Assembly: GCF_036373705.1 (NCBI RefSeq)
Contig: NC_089864.1
Coordinates: 9,437,501 to 9,501,500, forward strand
Direction of reading: 5' to 3'
DNA from: Amia ocellicauda
Lineage: Eukaryota > Chordata > Actinopteri > Amiiformes > Amiidae
Length of the DNA stretch: 64,000 nt
Made by a program: the position numbers and the translations under genes. The notes under the pieces were generated by a model that searched no databases, had not been told where the DNA came from, and was given only the letters and a program-made list of their open reading frames with translations. Positions 61,669-64,000 of this stretch are shown one piece after another. The stretch's first letter is position 1; each line of letters begins with the position of its first letter.

Positions 61669-64000
61669 GTATTTTTTGTTTTGTTTCTGTCTTTGCCAAC
61701 CTTGGTGTCTAACTGTGCAATAGCTGGTAATCCCGTGTTGTCTATTATAACAGCGTGTATCAGCCAATCAGATCAAATTATTGTCCTGCAATGTCATGCT
61801 TTCCTCTGAGAAACTCAAGGCAGCTCAAGCCTGCAGGCCAAAATGATCCCTGCTGGTCAGCTCAGATCCTACAGTGCCCTTGCCATCTGCATTATCCTGT
61901 GCACTGGAAGAGAACACTGCACTTGCACGTTAGATCGAAAAGTAGACCCTGCACTTCTGGAAAGTGTGTGTGAGTGTCCAGAAAATGAGGGCAGTAGTTC
62001 CATTTACATTTGATATGAAGTGACTTGGCAAAGCCTCCCAATAAGTTGGAATATTTGCAATACATTCGTCCAATGAAAATCTAGTCTAAGATGCGTGCAA
62101 AGTCCATGGAATTATATTAAGCTGGTCAAATGGATTTAGAACACATCTGTAATTAGTTTTTTAGTTTTGCGTAGCAATTTAGCTAAATAGACAAACCACC
62201 GATGTGTGCACATGAAAAAGTTATCTGTGGCATTAAGCAACGGCACCATGAATCAAATTTCTGGATGCCAGCCGTTTGTAAATTATGTATGCATTCATAT
62301 AAATATGTAATAAACCCATGTCTGTTCTAGTGTTTATTTACTATTTCTTTAACAGTTGTCTTCCCTCGTAGCCAATATGTGTATCGTATACATATATGTA
62401 GTGTCGAGTGAAACTGCAAGAAGCTGTGTTTACATTATAGAGGTCTCCTTCTGTATATTTACTTATTTATCATTCTGTTTAACTTACTAATGTTTTCCTT
62501 CCTGGTAGCTAGGGTGTAAAACTCCCAATGCTGCGTTTGCTGCGACTCTTTAACTTTAAATGCCTGTCATGTTGTATAGTATTCAAAATTAAATATCAAA
62601 GGAAATTACAAATACATAAAATTTGATCCATTTTGCTTGTACTCAAATGAGGTTAAGAGCTCAAGTGACATCCATAGTCCCAAAGTGCTGCATAGTGTTC
62701 TCAAAACCTACGAAAGCCTGATTATTTTGCATTGAAACTTTGTGCCTTCACCACTTTCAGCAGTGTCTACTATTGTTGCAAAGATATGAAGAAATTGTAT
62801 TATATTAACTTTTAAAACTAAGACTGTTTTAATCTTAACACTGTGTCACAAGTGTATTGAGTTTTGTGGGTACACAAGTTGTATACCTTAATCTAATAGA
62901 AGGAGTCCAGCTGCATTGTCAGCTTACTGGTGAAAATAACCGAGTGTTGATTTGTGTCAGAGAAGGGTATTTGATCGAACCAGTATTGCTTTTAAATTGG
63001 CCTGAGTGCTGTGAATGCATGTTTGTTTGGGAATAAATTATACATTGAATACCTTCCATTTTCCTCCTGTATTCAATTGCTTTAAGGAAACTGTTCGCTT
63101 GTAAAGCAATATTAGCCAGCAGCAAAAATAATATATTCTCCAGGCTTTCTAAGCGTATTTCCTAGGAAATTCCTGTTTTTTTTTTGTTTGTTTTTTTTCT
63201 TCTTTACAGTTTGAAACATGTGAATTATGAAAAATAACCCTTTTATTAATATATATTTTCCCTGTTGATCTGTTCAGCCATTGTGTTTTACAGATATTTA
63301 AATGCCATTTATTGATGATGCTTTTAGTTACTGCTCATGTTATTCTAGAGTGGGATTCTAAAGAGATTAATCAACTCAATATATCAATATTACATTACAT
63401 GCTTTAAAAGAAAAAAAAATGTTTTAAACATGGTGTATTAAATATATTATGCAAGATTAACCTTGAGTATTTTTTATGGGCATGTCTTTACATCTGTGCA
63501 TTTGTATAAGTTATTGGAGGCAGGAAGTTAAATTTGTTTAAAGTAGCAGAAATAAAACTGACATGAAAATGGACAGTTGAACTGAAATTTATAAATCATT
63601 GGTCCTAGTTGAATAGAATAAATTGCTCTTTCCATACATTACCATCTGTATTTTTATATTGCTCCTTTTCTATATTTAATAAATGACATATTTCATGTGC
63701 AGGGAACAGAGCAAAGACGCGTGCTTCTTCACAAGATGCATTTTGTGCTGGAAGTTTCCTGAACATTGGGCACAATTTCAATTCCAAAGCCTCCATTTTA
63801 ATTCAGCAGTTAGATTTTCTCGTTCGTTTCACAGTGAAATAGTCAAAAGAAATGCTGTATCATGTCTCGGGAATTAGGGAAAAAACAACAAATTATTCCA
63901 CTTGATTTACTTTTATTGATATGTATTTAAGAAATCATGTTTGAAAACATCTGTCATTTTTCAACGTTAGGATCATCTCAAAGTATGGGCTGCCTCTAAA
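61669..64000 (+). other. DOCK4 intron 2, start
   Basis: No sequence for the next expected SH3 segment appears, so the window ends within this intron. T-rich runs near 63176-63202 are the only notable repeats. Confidence 0.75.

Noticed and set aside
61669..64000. A further DOCK4 exon (rest of the SH3 domain)
   Set aside because: I looked for the expected WYRGF-like segment after exon 2 and found none with splice sites.

Overview
This window is vertebrate nuclear DNA, most likely from a ray-finned fish. It is AT-rich with large spliced genes, carries several Tc1/mariner-type transposons and a tRNA-derived SINE of a kind common in fish, and contains recognisable orthologues of two vertebrate neighbours, ZNF277 and DOCK4. 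There are no operons, CRISPR arrays or bacterial signals. I reconstructed exons by hand from conserved protein sequence, GT/AG splice sites and phase; all three gene models join in a consistent frame.

Layout: (1) 1-7.1 kb, plus strand: the 3' part of a C-terminal-motor (kinesin-14 type) kinesin gene. It starts with three tandemly duplicated exons coding for an acidic repeat, then an N-terminal module I do not recognise, a coiled coil and a full motor domain. (2) 7.36-8.59 kb: an intact Tc1/mariner transposon with a 346-residue transposase whose last two catalytic residues have DD36E spacing, inserted between the convergent 3' ends of the kinesin gene and ZNF277. (3) 8.6-32.8 kb, minus strand: the whole coding region of ZNF277 (12 exons, 437 residues, five C2H2-like fingers), whose introns hold a dead DD34E Tc1 element, a deletion derivative of another Tc1-like family, a purine-skewed tract and possible regulatory blocks. 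(4) 32.84-33.21 kb: a 371-bp bidirectional promoter between the ZNF277 and DOCK4 start codons, with a duplicated 31-bp CCAAT unit and a ZNF143/THAP11-type site. (5) 33.2-64 kb, plus strand: DOCK4 exon 1, a 28-kb first intron, exon 2 (together the first part of the SH3 domain) and the start of intron 2. A second, 5'-truncated copy of the DD36E transposon lies inverted in DOCK4 intron 1.

The ZNF277/DOCK4 head-to-head arrangement is the same as on human chromosome 7, so this is conserved synteny. The most unusual items are the kinesin with its repeated acidic exons and unrecognised N-terminal module, the two nearly identical DD36E copies, one with a micro-inversion at its broken end, and a 65-nt exon-like sequence in a ZNF277 intron that would shift the frame if spliced in. 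I saw no wholly new system. Intronic regulatory calls rest on motif sight-reading and are marked accordingly.
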